From: Achromobacter aegrifaciens
GTDB taxonomy: Bacteria > Pseudomonadota > Gammaproteobacteria > Burkholderiales > Burkholderiaceae_B
Direction: 5' to 3'
NCBI RefSeq assembly: GCF_902859735.1
Contig: NZ_CADIJY010000001.1
Coordinates: 1,054,001-1,118,000, forward strand
Length of the DNA stretch: 64,000 bases
Under the pieces are notes generated by a model. That model ran no database searches, was not told the origin of the DNA, and saw nothing but the letters and a program-made list of their open reading frames with translations. The position numbers were made by a program, and so were the translations under genes. Positions 44,962-53,387 of the stretch are shown in pieces. Numbering within the stretch: position 1 is the stretch's first letter; each line of letters begins with the position of its first letter.

Positions 44962-44991
44962 ACGAAACAACATGCCGGCATGACGAACTGC
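44962..44991 (-). promoter_or_regulatory. paired LytTR/AlgR-like binding site
   Basis: On the minus strand CAGTTCGTC (44991-44983) and TGTTTCGTC (44970-44962) are direct repeats with a 21-base period, the arrangement typical of LytTR-domain proteins. The first differs at one base from the AlgR core CCGTTCGTC; the second keeps TTCGTC. Between them lies the perfect palindrome CATGCCGGCATG (44972-44983). The site is located between the LytTR gene and the AmpH-like gene. Confidence 0.6.
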
Positions 44992-45013
44992 ATATTTCAG
45001 AGGCGCGCCGGGT

Positions 45014-45931
45014 TCAGATGCCCATGCGTTCGCGCAGCGGCTTGCGGTAGGAGCGCGACACCGGCCAGGTCTCGTCCACGGCCCGCATCCGGATCAGCCA
45101 CTTGTCCACGCTGCGGCGGTCCACGTCCATGACATGCAACGCGTTCGCAATGGCGGTGCGGTGCACCCGGAAGAAGGTTTGTTCCGGCAGGAGGGTCGAC
45201 CATATGCCCAGCGCGCGCGAGTCCAGCACCATCGACCCGTCTTCCAGCCAGATTTCGCTGTAGTTGCCCGCCGAGCGCACGCCTACGATGGTTTCAGGCT
45301 GCACGCCGCGGACCACGCCGCGCATGCTGAGATAGATCACCGATGTGGCGCTGTCGTAGCGCGGCGCGCGGCCGCGCTCGCGGCTGTTGCCGTATTTGGC
45401 CTGGCCTATCAGGTTGGCGCATTGGTAGAGGGCGCGGACTTCGGCGGCGGACCAGGCCCGGTGCCGCACGGTGGTGTCGAAGCCGATGATGCCGTAGAGC
45501 TTCCCGTCATGGAAAACCGGCACGCTCAGCACGCTCTTGTTGCCCTGGCGCTGGAATTCGACCTGGATGGCGCGCGCGGTGCGGGGCAGGTCGTTGACGT
45601 CGTGGATGGCGACCGCCTGGCCTTTGACCATGAATTTGTGCAGCCAGGCGATCAGCGTGGTCGGCACGTCCTGGAGTTCGGCGACGAAGGGTTCGGTCTT
45701 TCCGCGGCACCATTCATGGGTATTGCGCAGGCGCAGCATGTCCGGGCGGTACTCGATCATCCATGACCGGTCCACGTCCGAGGTCTCGCCCATGTAGGCC
45801 AGCTGTTCGGAGATCGCGTCGTCGGCGGGGAGCTTGAGCAGGCTCATCGCGCAGTGGTAGAGCCAGTCCGACGAGGGATCGGGTTCAAGCAGGGTGGCGG
45901 GGTGAGTCTGGTACTGGACTGCATCCTTCAC
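45014..45931 (-). CDS. GAF-LytTR transcriptional regulator
   Basis: The protein (305 residues from GTG 45931) has an N-terminal GAF-like sensor region (about 60-190: VPTTLIAWLHKFMVKGQAVAIHDV, then KSVLSVPVFHDGKLYGIIGFD) and a C-terminal LytTR DNA-binding domain (IVGVRSAGNYSEIWLEDGSMVLDS, FFRVHRTAIANALHVMDVD). It lacks the response-regulator receiver domain common in this family, so it probably senses a small ligand directly. GTG 45931 is chosen because AGGGGG lies 8-9 bases upstream; ATG 45955 or TTG 46027 would add 8 or 32 residues. The likely target is the AmpH-like operon just downstream. Confidence 0.87.
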   Translation of the reverse strand: MKDAVQYQTHPATLLEPDPSSDWLYHCAMSLLKLPADDAISEQLAYMGETSDVDRSWMIEYRPDMLRLRNTHEWCRGKTEPFVAELQDVPTTLIAWLHKFMVKGQAVAIHDVNDLPRTARAIQVEFQRQGNKSVLSVPVFHDGKLYGIIGFDTTVRHRAWSAAEVRALYQCANLIGQAKYGNSRERGRAPRYDSATSVIYLSMRGVVRGVQPETIVGVRSAGNYSEIWLEDGSMVLDSRALGIWSTLLPEQTFFRVHRTAIANALHVMDVDRRSVDKWLIRMRAVDETWPVSRSYRKPLRERMGI

Positions 45932-46039
45932 TTGCGGTTCCCCCTGCGGCGACATGGCGCTTGGCGCGCTCGCGGGCCGGGCCCCGCGGCTAGGCTGGAT
46001 TTTCCCTCTGGTAACGAGGGATGACAAGATCTGAAATCA

Positions 46040-48121
46040 TCATCGCACCGTGGTCGGCGTCGCCGCCTGGGAGGCCTGCGTCGGCATGCGGCCCACGCTG
46101 AGCGTGCCGGGATCCTCTGCAGAGGGGCGCACCACCGCCGCCTTGTTGGCGTCGTTGGCGCCGAGCTTGGGCAGGTCGATGGGGCGCGCGGCCACGGTTT
46201 CGAAGGGGCCGCCACCGGCCGATGGCACGCCCTCCAGGGTCACGCCGCGGGTCCAGTTGCCATCGTGGCGCGACAGCACCTCGTAGCGCTGCGGGGCGCC
46301 GGTGGCGCGGGCGACGATGTAGAGCGTGCCATTGACCAGATTGAGCGCGGGCGGCGAGGCGGCCTGGGCGTCGAGCTTGGACGGCCTGCCGTGTTCCACC
46401 AGCCACAGCTGTCCGCCGGCGCGTTCCAGCACGGCAATCATGACGTTGCCGCCGGCGTCGGCGCTAATGGCCGGGCGGCCGATATAGGGCACGCCCATGT
46501 CGGTCGGCGCGCTCCATTCCATGTCGAGATCGGTGGTGTCGCCGGTCTCCATCAGGCGGGTCAGATGGTTGTTGCCGCGCTGGCGGAAATAGAGTTCGAC
46601 GCGGTCCTGGTGATTGCGGATCGCTGCCAGGCCGCCGGCGGCCTGGGGCGCGGGCACGCGGCGCCAGTCCTGCCATTCGGGGAGCTGGCCTTTGGCGGCC
46701 GGCAGTTGGCGGGTGTAGTGGAGCTCGCCGGTCCCGGTGAGCGCGAAGATGATGTAGCGTCCGTCGCCGCCCAGCGCCGCAGCGGGGGCGCCGGTCACGC
46801 CCTCCAGCGGCGGCAGGTCCTGCCAGGCGCCCCAGCTGCCGTCGACGCCGGAGGGCGTGATCCAGTGCAGCAGGCCGTCGTAGCCCAGCGCCACGGCGGC
46901 GGCTTCGCCGCGCGGCGCAACCGCCGGGATCTGGGTCACGCGCAGGCCGCCCAAGGCCTGCCAGCCTTGCCAGGTGCCGTCGTGGCGCTGTTTGTTGGCC
47001 CACACGCCGCCCAGCGGGTCGCGCGCCATCAGGCCGGCCGTGCCGTCGGTATGGGTGTACGACACCAGCGGGCCGTTGGTGCGCCCGCCCAGGCTTTGCC
47101 AACGCCGCTGGTCCGCGTCCCAGCGGTTGACGGCGCCATTGGTTTCGCCGGCAGCGAACACCACCAGGCCGCCGCGCCCGTCCGGGTAGAGCTGCGGCGC
47201 GATGTCCTGGCGCGACACGTAATAGGCGCGCTGCACCCAGGCGGCCGCGGGGCCGGCGGGCTCCTTGCAGCCGGTGGGGCCGGCGCAATAGTGGTAGTCG
47301 TTCCAGGCGTAGTGCTGGAAGGTCAGCGACTTGCTGGCGATTTCGGCCTGAGTCAGGTTGGTGGCGCGCTCCTGGCTGGGGTAATCGACGTAGCCCATCT
47401 CGGCGTAGTTGCCGGGCGCGCGCAGCATGGCTTCGCGCGCCAGCCGCGCGCTGGCGATATGGTCGGGATGGCCATGGCCGGCGCAGCGCCAGCACAGCTG
47501 CGTGTAAGGCACGGCGATCGTATCGTCGAGATGGCGTACCGTGGTCGGCGCGTACTGGCGGATCAGGTCGGCCAGGGTGTCGATCAACTGTTCGCGCGTG
47601 TAGGACTCGGCATAGGGGCCGAGCGTGTCGACGTTCTGGCCGGGTACGGATTCAGTGCGGCTCAGCGGCGTCAGGCTGCCCCAGCCCTTGCCCAGCCAGG
47701 GATCCTTCAGGCGCATGTGCCAAAGCTGCACGCGCGGATTGCCCTTGAGGGTAAAGCGCGCGATGTGCCGTCCGCCCGCGATGCCGGCGTCTTCTTTCCA
47801 TTCGTCCGGTTGATGCGCCATATAGGCATAGGCGGAGCGCACGCCGCGCTCGCGTCCCAGCATGTAGGTATCGCCTTCGCCGGCATCGCTTGCGGTCAGG
47901 TAGACCAGCCGCACGCAGCCGCCTGCCTGGATGTTGGAGGCGATGTCCGGGTTCATGAACAGCAGGTCGTCGTCCAGGTGGGCGACGAAAGCCATGTCCT
48001 TGATGCCATGGCATTGCGCCAGCGTCGGCGGAGCGGCGAACGCTTGGGCGGAGAGCAGAGTGGCGACGGTACAGAGTAGCGCCCGGCCAAGGGGGCGCAG
48101 CATGGCCAACAAGACGTGCAT
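46040..48121 (-). CDS. secreted PIG-L (LmbE) deacetylase fused to a beta-propeller-like domain
   Basis: The 693-residue protein has a signal peptide (LCTVATLLSAQAFA) and a PIG-L/LmbE Zn-deacetylase domain at about 35-290: AHLDDDLLFMNPD replaces the usual AHPDD motif, and GHGHPDHIASARLA supplies the later His residues. The following 330 residues contain about five repeats of the form W-x(n)-GG-x(n)-(A/P)A(A/V)(A/V)-x-G-DG, for example WQSLGGRTNGPLVSYTHTDG and WQALGGLRVTQIPAVAPRG, resembling tectonin- or sialidase-like propellers. PIG-L enzymes remove acetyl groups from N-acetylglucosaminyl compounds; a surface or matrix polysaccharide substrate is inferred. Confidence 0.85.
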   Translation of the reverse strand: MHVLLAMLRPLGRALLCTVATLLSAQAFAAPPTLAQCHGIKDMAFVAHLDDDLLFMNPDIASNIQAGGCVRLVYLTASDAGEGDTYMLGRERGVRSAYAYMAHQPDEWKEDAGIAGGRHIARFTLKGNPRVQLWHMRLKDPWLGKGWGSLTPLSRTESVPGQNVDTLGPYAESYTREQLIDTLADLIRQYAPTTVRHLDDTIAVPYTQLCWRCAGHGHPDHIASARLAREAMLRAPGNYAEMGYVDYPSQERATNLTQAEIASKSLTFQHYAWNDYHYCAGPTGCKEPAGPAAAWVQRAYYVSRQDIAPQLYPDGRGGLVVFAAGETNGAVNRWDADQRRWQSLGGRTNGPLVSYTHTDGTAGLMARDPLGGVWANKQRHDGTWQGWQALGGLRVTQIPAVAPRGEAAAVALGYDGLLHWITPSGVDGSWGAWQDLPPLEGVTGAPAAALGGDGRYIIFALTGTGELHYTRQLPAAKGQLPEWQDWRRVPAPQAAGGLAAIRNHQDRVELYFRQRGNNHLTRLMETGDTTDLDMEWSAPTDMGVPYIGRPAISADAGGNVMIAVLERAGGQLWLVEHGRPSKLDAQAASPPALNLVNGTLYIVARATGAPQRYEVLSRHDGNWTRGVTLEGVPSAGGGPFETVAARPIDLPKLGANDANKAAVVRPSAEDPGTLSVGRMPTQASQAATPTTVR

Positions 48122-48262
48122 AACGGGGCGCAGCAGAAAAGGCGCGGCGCGTAAGGGGTATTGAGGTGGGACCAGTATAGCGGTGCGGGATGGCGGTAAA
48201 TGGGGGCGGTACAGACGGCCCCGTCGCCCTCATTCCGGCATGGCGCGGCCGGTCCGCCCGCC

Positions 48263-49000
48263 CTAGCGGTTCGGCGCGGCCATGGCCTTATCGCCCTGGT
48301 ACGGGCTGAGATCCAGCCTCGCCTGCTGGAAGCGCCGCACGATTGCCGGCAGTTGCTTGCTTTGGCTTGCGCCGTCGACGGCCTGGATGGCCTGGCGGCA
48401 TGTTTCGATATCCTTCGGGCAGCCGTGGCCGGGCGCCAGCAGGCTGGCGTACACCGATATGTTGACGGCCAGCTGGGACACCTGGACGGCGGTCGGCTTG
48501 CCCAGGTAGAAGTCGTCCAGGTCGCGCTTGAGGCGGGCAGTCTCCTCTTTGCCGGCGAGCCCGCCGTCGCGGCAGTCCATGAAGGTGGGTGACTCGTCGA
48601 TCCATTCCATGCGGCTGCATGCCAAGGCCAGGCGTGGAGCGGGCAGGAGGCCCGCCGGCAACTGGGCCCGGACAGTCGGCGATCCCGAGGTGGCGAACGA
48701 CACTATCCGTCCGTTCGTGCGCTTGCCGGCATCGACCGGGCCGGCGATCAGCATGGTCACATCCAGCGACGCAGGAAAGCGCGCAGTCGGGCCGTTGGCA
48801 TAAGCCCGGGACACGGTTTCGGCGGTCGCGGCGGGCAGGCCGAGCCTTGCGCCGATAAGGCTGTTGCCGCCTTGCAGGTAGGTGTCGAGCTCGTCGCGCA
48901 GCACGGCTTCCAGCACGGCCGCCTCGGTGGCGGAAAGACTGTAGGCGGCGCTGGCCAGCGTGGGGACCAGCAGGCCCAACATCGCGCAGAGCTTTTTCAT
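48263..49000 (-). CDS. hypothetical secreted protein
   Basis: The 245-residue protein starts MKKLCAMLGLLVPTLASAAYS, a clear signal peptide with cleavage near residue 19. The rest is soluble, with Cys residues at SRMEWIDESPTFMDCRDGG and CPKDIETCRQ that may form disulfides, indicating a periplasmic location. I do not recognise a family. The start at 49000 is chosen because of the signal peptide; the longer open frame upstream adds only an Arg/Cys-rich stretch. It lies between the LysR regulator gene and the PIG-L gene on the same strand. Confidence 0.7.
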   Translation of the reverse strand: MKKLCAMLGLLVPTLASAAYSLSATEAAVLEAVLRDELDTYLQGGNSLIGARLGLPAATAETVSRAYANGPTARFPASLDVTMLIAGPVDAGKRTNGRIVSFATSGSPTVRAQLPAGLLPAPRLALACSRMEWIDESPTFMDCRDGGLAGKEETARLKRDLDDFYLGKPTAVQVSQLAVNISVYASLLAPGHGCPKDIETCRQAIQAVDGASQSKQLPAIVRRFQQARLDLSPYQGDKAMAAPNR

Positions 49001-49067
49001 GGATACGTTGCGGCAGTGTGGTTCGGCGCGCAAGGGTAACCGGTTTGCGCGCGCAGCGTGGAGGGCG

Positions 49068-49946
49068 TCAGTTCGCGCCGGCGCTGGCCAGCAGCCAGTC
49101 GCGCAGGCGTTCATGCGCGGCGTCGGCGCGGACCGCATCCTTGCGCAGGCACAGGCTGAAGGCCGCGCCGCTTTCGATGAAGCCCAGCGGCGCGGCCAGC
49201 CTGCCTCGGTGCAGTTCGGCCTCCACCAGCACCGCCGGCGCGATGGCCACGCCCAACCCGGCCGCGGCGGCCTCCAGCATGTGGCCCAGATGGTCGAACT
49301 CGCGCCCCGCTTGCCGTGGCGTCAGCGCGATGCCTTGGCGCGCCGCCCAATCCTTCCAGGCGTCGGGCCGCGAACTGGTGTGCAGCAGCGGCATATCCAG
49401 CACGTCGGCCGCATCGCGGATATGCGCGGCCAGGGTCGGGGTGCAGACCGGGCCTATGGTTTCGGCGAAGAGCGGGGTGACGCCCCATTCTTGCGGCCAG
49501 GCGCGCCCGGCCAGGATCAGCGCATCCACGCGCTGCGTGTTCAACAGGGCGGCATCTGCGGCTGTCTGCAGCCTGATGCGGATGTCCGGATGCAGGGCTT
49601 CGAATTGTTCAAGCCGCGGGATCAACCAGTTGGAAAGAAAGCTGGCGGGCGCACCCACCGCCAATTCGGCCGGCTGCGTGCCGCGCCTGAGTTCGTCGCA
49701 GCGGCGCTCCAGCAGGTCGAAGGCGTCATGCGCCGCGCGCTGCAGGTCCAGGCCCGCCGCGGTCAGGTGGACGCGCCCTGCGCGCCGCTCGAACAAGGCG
49801 CAGCCCAGCCATTCTTCCAGTTGCCGGATCTGCTGGCTGACTGCGCTATGGGTCACGCAGAGTTCCTTGGCGGCCAGCGTGAAACTCGCCTGGCGGGCCG
49901 CGCTGTCGAAGAATCGCAGGGCATTGAGGGATGGCAGACGTCTCAT
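49068..49946 (-). CDS. trpI: LysR-family regulator, TrpI/GcvA-like
   Basis: The 292-residue regulator has the N-terminal HTH (LNALRFFDSAARQASFTLAAKELCVTHSAVSQQIRQLEEWLG) and the GcvA/TrpI-type effector domain (AELAVGAPASFLSNWLIPRLEQFEALHPDIRI). It is divergent from trpBA, the arrangement seen for TrpI in Pseudomonas, where the regulator activates trpBA in response to indoleglycerol phosphate. That context is the main ground for the trpI label; the sequence alone would only support a GcvA-like LysR regulator. The protein length is normal. Confidence 0.8.
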   Translation of the reverse strand: MRRLPSLNALRFFDSAARQASFTLAAKELCVTHSAVSQQIRQLEEWLGCALFERRAGRVHLTAAGLDLQRAAHDAFDLLERRCDELRRGTQPAELAVGAPASFLSNWLIPRLEQFEALHPDIRIRLQTAADAALLNTQRVDALILAGRAWPQEWGVTPLFAETIGPVCTPTLAAHIRDAADVLDMPLLHTSSRPDAWKDWAARQGIALTPRQAGREFDHLGHMLEAAAAGLGVAIAPAVLVEAELHRGRLAAPLGFIESGAAFSLCLRKDAVRADAAHERLRDWLLASAGAN

Positions 49947-50056
49947 GGCTGTTAGCTGAACTTACATATATGGGAAATAAATCATTGATTCAAATAAGTA
50001 TTTTGTGACGATAGCATAAGGAAAATCCTACTCATCCTGTCACGGAAAACCTATCC
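49947..50056. promoter_or_regulatory. trpI-trpB divergent control region
   Basis: The 110-base AT-rich gap carries the promoters of both genes. At 49991-50005 the sequence CAAATAAGTATTTTG has CAAA/TTTG arms and an AT-rich middle, a possible LysR-type site. No convincing -35/-10 pair was seen. The regulator-target relation is inferred from gene order. Confidence 0.35.
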
Positions 50057-51265
50057 ATGCCACTCGCCATCCATCCGGCCGCGCCCGACAGCCGAGGCCA
50101 ATTCGGCCCCTACGGCGGCCGCTACATGCCCGAAACGCTGGTCCCCGCCCTGGACGAACTTGAACGCCAATTCAAGGCGGCGCTGGCGGACGAGGACTTC
50201 TGGCAGACCTACCGCGGCCTGCTGGCCGACTATGTGGGCCGGCCGAGCCCGCTGTTCCTGGCGCGCGGCGTTTCCGGGGAGCTGGGCGGCGCGCAGGTCT
50301 ACCTCAAGCGCGAAGACCTCAACCACACCGGCGCGCACAAGATCAACAACTGCCTGGGGCAGATCCTGCTGGCGCGCCGCATGGGCAAGCGCCGCATCAT
50401 TGCCGAAACCGGCGCGGGCCAGCATGGCGTGGCGACTGCCACCGTCTGCGCCCTGTTCGGCCTGCAGTGCGTGGTTTACATGGGCGCCGAAGACATGGAG
50501 CGCCAGTCCGTCAACGTGCGCCGCATGCGGATGCTGGGCGCCGAGGTGCGCGCGGTGCACGCCGGCACCGCCACCCTGAAGGACGCGATGAACGAGGCCT
50601 TGCGCGACTGGATCGCCCATCCCGCCGACACGTACTACCTGCTGGGCACCGGCGCCGGACCGCATCCTTATCCCTGGCTGGTGCGCGAGTTCCAGAAGGT
50701 GATCGGGGAGGAGACGCGCCAGCAGGTCGCGGCCAAGACCGGCCGCGTGCCCGACGCCATGGTGGCCTGCGTAGGCGGAGGCTCCAACGCGATGGGGTTT
50801 TTCTACCCCTTTCTGGAACTGGCCGACGTGCGTCTGTACGGCGTCGAAGCTGGCGGGCTGGGCCTGGCCAGCGGGGCGCATGCGGCCAGCATCAGCGCGG
50901 GCCACGAGGGCGTGCTGCACGGCTGCCGCAGCTATTACCTGCAGGACGAAGACGGCCAGATCGTCAACGCGCATTCGATATCGGCCGGCCTCGACTATCC
51001 GGGCGTCGGGCCCGAACACGCCTTGCTGCATGACCGCAAGCGCGTGGACTACGTGTCGGTCACGGATGCCGAGGCCGTGTCGGCCTTCCATTGGCTGACG
51101 CGCAAGGAAGGCATCCTGCCCGCGCTGGAAAGCGCGCATGCGCTGGCCTACGTACGCAAGCTGGCGCCGCGGATGGCGCCCCACGAGATTCTCGTCGTGT
51201 GCCTGAGCGGACGCGGCGACAAGGACATGGACACGGTGACTCAATTTGGCGAGGTGGCGGCATGA
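50057..51265 (+). CDS. trpB: tryptophan synthase beta subunit
   Basis: The 402-residue PLP enzyme condenses indole with L-serine to make tryptophan. The PLP Lys is K95 in [11 protein letters not shown], the active-site Glu lies in [12 protein letters not shown], and the phosphate loop is [10 protein letters not shown]. The N-terminal [17 protein letters not shown] and C-terminal [11 protein letters not shown] motifs are standard. The alpha subunit gene overlaps its stop (ATGA). It sits apart from other trp genes here. A canonical trpB elsewhere in the genome is possible, in which case this would be an extra copy. Confidence 0.97.
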   Translation: MPLAIHPAAPDSRGQFGPYGGRYMPETLVPALDELERQFKAALADEDFWQTYRGLLADYVGRPSPLFLARGVSGELGGAQVYLKREDLNHTGAHKINNCLGQILLARRMGKRRIIAETGAGQHGVATATVCALFGLQCVVYMGAEDMERQSVNVRRMRMLGAEVRAVHAGTATLKDAMNEALRDWIAHPADTYYLLGTGAGPHPYPWLVREFQKVIGEETRQQVAAKTGRVPDAMVACVGGGSNAMGFFYPFLELADVRLYGVEAGGLGLASGAHAASISAGHEGVLHGCRSYYLQDEDGQIVNAHSISAGLDYPGVGPEHALLHDRKRVDYVSVTDAEAVSAFHWLTRKEGILPALESAHALAYVRKLAPRMAPHEILVVCLSGRGDKDMDTVTQFGEVAA

Positions 51266-52047
51266 CCCGGCTTGATCAAACCTTGGCGGAGCTGCGCCAA
51301 TCTGGACGCAGTGGGCTGGTGACCTATTTTGCGGCGGGCGATCCCGATCCTGCCGCATGCCTGGAGCTGCTGCGCGGCTTGCGCGCGGCGGGCGCGGACG
51401 TGATCGAACTCGGCATGCCGTTCAGCGATCCGGTCGCGGACGGTCCCGTGCTGCAGCGGGCCAACGTGCGTGCGCTGGCCGGCGGCCAGACCCTGAAGCG
51501 CACGCTGACCCTGGTGCGCGATTTCCGCGCGGCGGACGAGCATACGCCCTTGGTGCTGATGGGCTATCTGAATCCCATCCTGCGGCATGGGGTTGAAGGC
51601 TTCATCGAGGACGCGGCCGCGGCGGGCGCGGACGGCCTGATCCTCATTGACCTGCCGCTCGAACATGCCGACGAGATCAGCCGCGCGGCGCGCGCGCATG
51701 GCCTGCATCTGATCCGGATGTCCGCGCCCACGTCCGAGGACGCGCGGCTGGCGGGCTTGCTGCGCGACGCCAGCGGGTTTGTCTATCACATCATGCTGGC
51801 CGGCACGACGGGTGCGGACTTGCCTGACGAGCGCCGCATCGCCCAGGATCTGGACCGGCTGCGCTCGCATACCAGGCTGCCGGTGGCTGCGGGCTTCGGC
51901 GTGCGTTCGCCTGATGAAGCCCGGCTCGTCGCGCGGCATGCCGATCTGGTGGTGGTCGGCTCGCGGCTTGCGCAAGTGCTGGCGGAGCAGGGCGTGGCGG
52001 GCGCGCTGGGCGAGGTGCGGGGGCTGGCGGCGGCGCTGCGGGGGTAG
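51262..52047 (+). CDS. trpA: tryptophan synthase alpha subunit
   Basis: The 261-residue TIM-barrel enzyme cleaves indole-3-glycerol phosphate to indole and glyceraldehyde-3-phosphate and channels indole to TrpB. The catalytic Glu49 and Asp60 are both present ([17 protein letters not shown]). The phosphate-binding loop [11 protein letters not shown] lies near 213. The ATG at 51262 overlaps the trpB stop by four bases, as usual for this pair. A GC-rich hairpin follows the stop. Confidence 0.96.
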   Translation: MTRLDQTLAELRQSGRSGLVTYFAAGDPDPAACLELLRGLRAAGADVIELGMPFSDPVADGPVLQRANVRALAGGQTLKRTLTLVRDFRAADEHTPLVLMGYLNPILRHGVEGFIEDAAAAGADGLILIDLPLEHADEISRAARAHGLHLIRMSAPTSEDARLAGLLRDASGFVYHIMLAGTTGADLPDERRIAQDLDRLRSHTRLPVAAGFGVRSPDEARLVARHADLVVVGSRLAQVLAEQGVAGALGEVRGLAAALRG

Positions 52048-52064
52048 ACGGCGCGTGCGCCGTC
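52047..52064. terminator. hairpin after trpA
   Basis: GACGGCGC-GT-GCGCCGTC is a perfect 8-bp inverted repeat starting on the last base of the trpA stop codon. It lacks a T run and lies between convergent stops (52047 and 52091), so it may serve both strands. Confidence 0.5.
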
Positions 52065-52090
52065 CTGAAAGGCCGGGCAGCGCGCATGCC

Positions 52091-53359
52091 TCAGGCGTAC
52101 CGCTCCAGCCGGAACGGCCTGATATCGACGGGTGTTTCGTTCCCCTGGATAAGGGCGGCCAAGGTTTCACCCACCGCGGGACCGATGCCGAATCCGTGTC
52201 CGGAGAAGCCGGATGCCAAGTAAAGCCCCGGCACGGCGGCGACCGGCGCGATGACAGGCATGGCGTCCGGCGTCACGTCGATGTAGCCGCCCCAGGATTG
52301 CGCGATGCGGGCCTGCTGGAACACGGGGAAGGCGCGCAGCAGGCGCTCCCAGGCCTGGTCGATCCCGCGTTTGTAAGGCGCGGGATCGAGCACGCGGCAG
52401 CGCTCGTAAGGCGTTTCGCGGTCGGCCGGAAAGCGGCGCGGCGTCGCCAGTTCTTCGAAGAAGCGCTTGCTGAAGCGGATCCGGACCAGCGAGTTGTTGG
52501 CGATCCAGGCGCGCAGGAACTTGCCCATCAGGCGGAAACTGTCCGGCACCAGTTCGGCCAGCGAGGCCGAGAACTGCGAGACGGTATAGCCGCCGTCGGC
52601 GCGCTTGCGGCAGGTGAAGTCCTTGCCGTTGATTGCCAGCGAAACGCCGGCGTCGAAAGGTTCGGTGCGCAACACCGAACCGCGCACCTTCAACTGCGGA
52701 AAGTCCACGCCCAGATTGCCGCAGAACAGGCGCGACCAGCCGCCGGCGGCCACCAGCACCGCCTGCGCGCGCAGCGTACCGCGTTCGGTGATGACGGTGT
52801 CGGCGCGGCCAGCGCTGGTCTCCACGCCGCGCACGGCGCAGTTTTCGTATATCAGCGCGCCGGCCTGGCGAGCCAGCGCCGCGACGCCCTGCGTGGCGAT
52901 CTGCGGCTCCGCCACGCCGTCGGCGGCGCTGTAGAGCGCGCCGGTCCAGGCGCGTGCGGAACTGGGCAGCAGGCGCAGGGCTGCTTCGCGGCCCAGCATG
53001 TCGGCCTCTACGCCATAGGCGCGCGCCTTGGCCAGCCAGCTTTCGTGCTCGGCGGCGTCCGTCTCGTTTTCTTGCAGGTAGACCAGCCCGTTGCGGCGGT
53101 AGCCGACTTCGACCTGGGCCTGGATCTCGCGCCAGAGCTGGTTGGCGCGCAGCGCCAGCGGCACTTCGGGCAGGTCGCGTCCCAAGGTGCGTACCCAGCC
53201 CCAGTTGCGCGAGGACTGCTCGCAGGCCAGCGTGCCTTTCTCGAACAGCGCGCAGCGCACGCCGCCGCGCGCCAGCGCGAGCGCCGTGCTCACGCCTATG
53301 ATGCCGCCGCCGATGATGGCCACGTCCACCGTGGCAGGAAATTGCGTTTGTGTCGTCAT
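52091..53359 (-). CDS. FAD-dependent oxidoreductase (DAO family), distal gene
   Basis: The 422-residue enzyme has the dinucleotide fold VDVAIIGGGIIGVSTALALARGGVRCALFEK near residue 10 and the flavin C-terminal motif GLYLASGFSGHGFGIGPAVGETLAALI, hallmarks of the D-amino-acid/glycine oxidase superfamily. Residues CEQSSRNWGWVRTLGRD follow the first fold, as in FAD-dependent amino-acid oxidoreductases. The start at 53359 avoids overlap with the preceding gene (28 bases away). It is the last gene of the amine-oxidation/ABC group. The substrate is unknown; an imported amino acid, amine or opine is inferred. Confidence 0.87.
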   Translation of the reverse strand: MTTQTQFPATVDVAIIGGGIIGVSTALALARGGVRCALFEKGTLACEQSSRNWGWVRTLGRDLPEVPLALRANQLWREIQAQVEVGYRRNGLVYLQENETDAAEHESWLAKARAYGVEADMLGREAALRLLPSSARAWTGALYSAADGVAEPQIATQGVAALARQAGALIYENCAVRGVETSAGRADTVITERGTLRAQAVLVAAGGWSRLFCGNLGVDFPQLKVRGSVLRTEPFDAGVSLAINGKDFTCRKRADGGYTVSQFSASLAELVPDSFRLMGKFLRAWIANNSLVRIRFSKRFFEELATPRRFPADRETPYERCRVLDPAPYKRGIDQAWERLLRAFPVFQQARIAQSWGGYIDVTPDAMPVIAPVAAVPGLYLASGFSGHGFGIGPAVGETLAALIQGNETPVDIRPFRLERYA

Positions 53360-53387
53360 GGCAAAGTGAAGGCGCCAGGGCAGGGGG

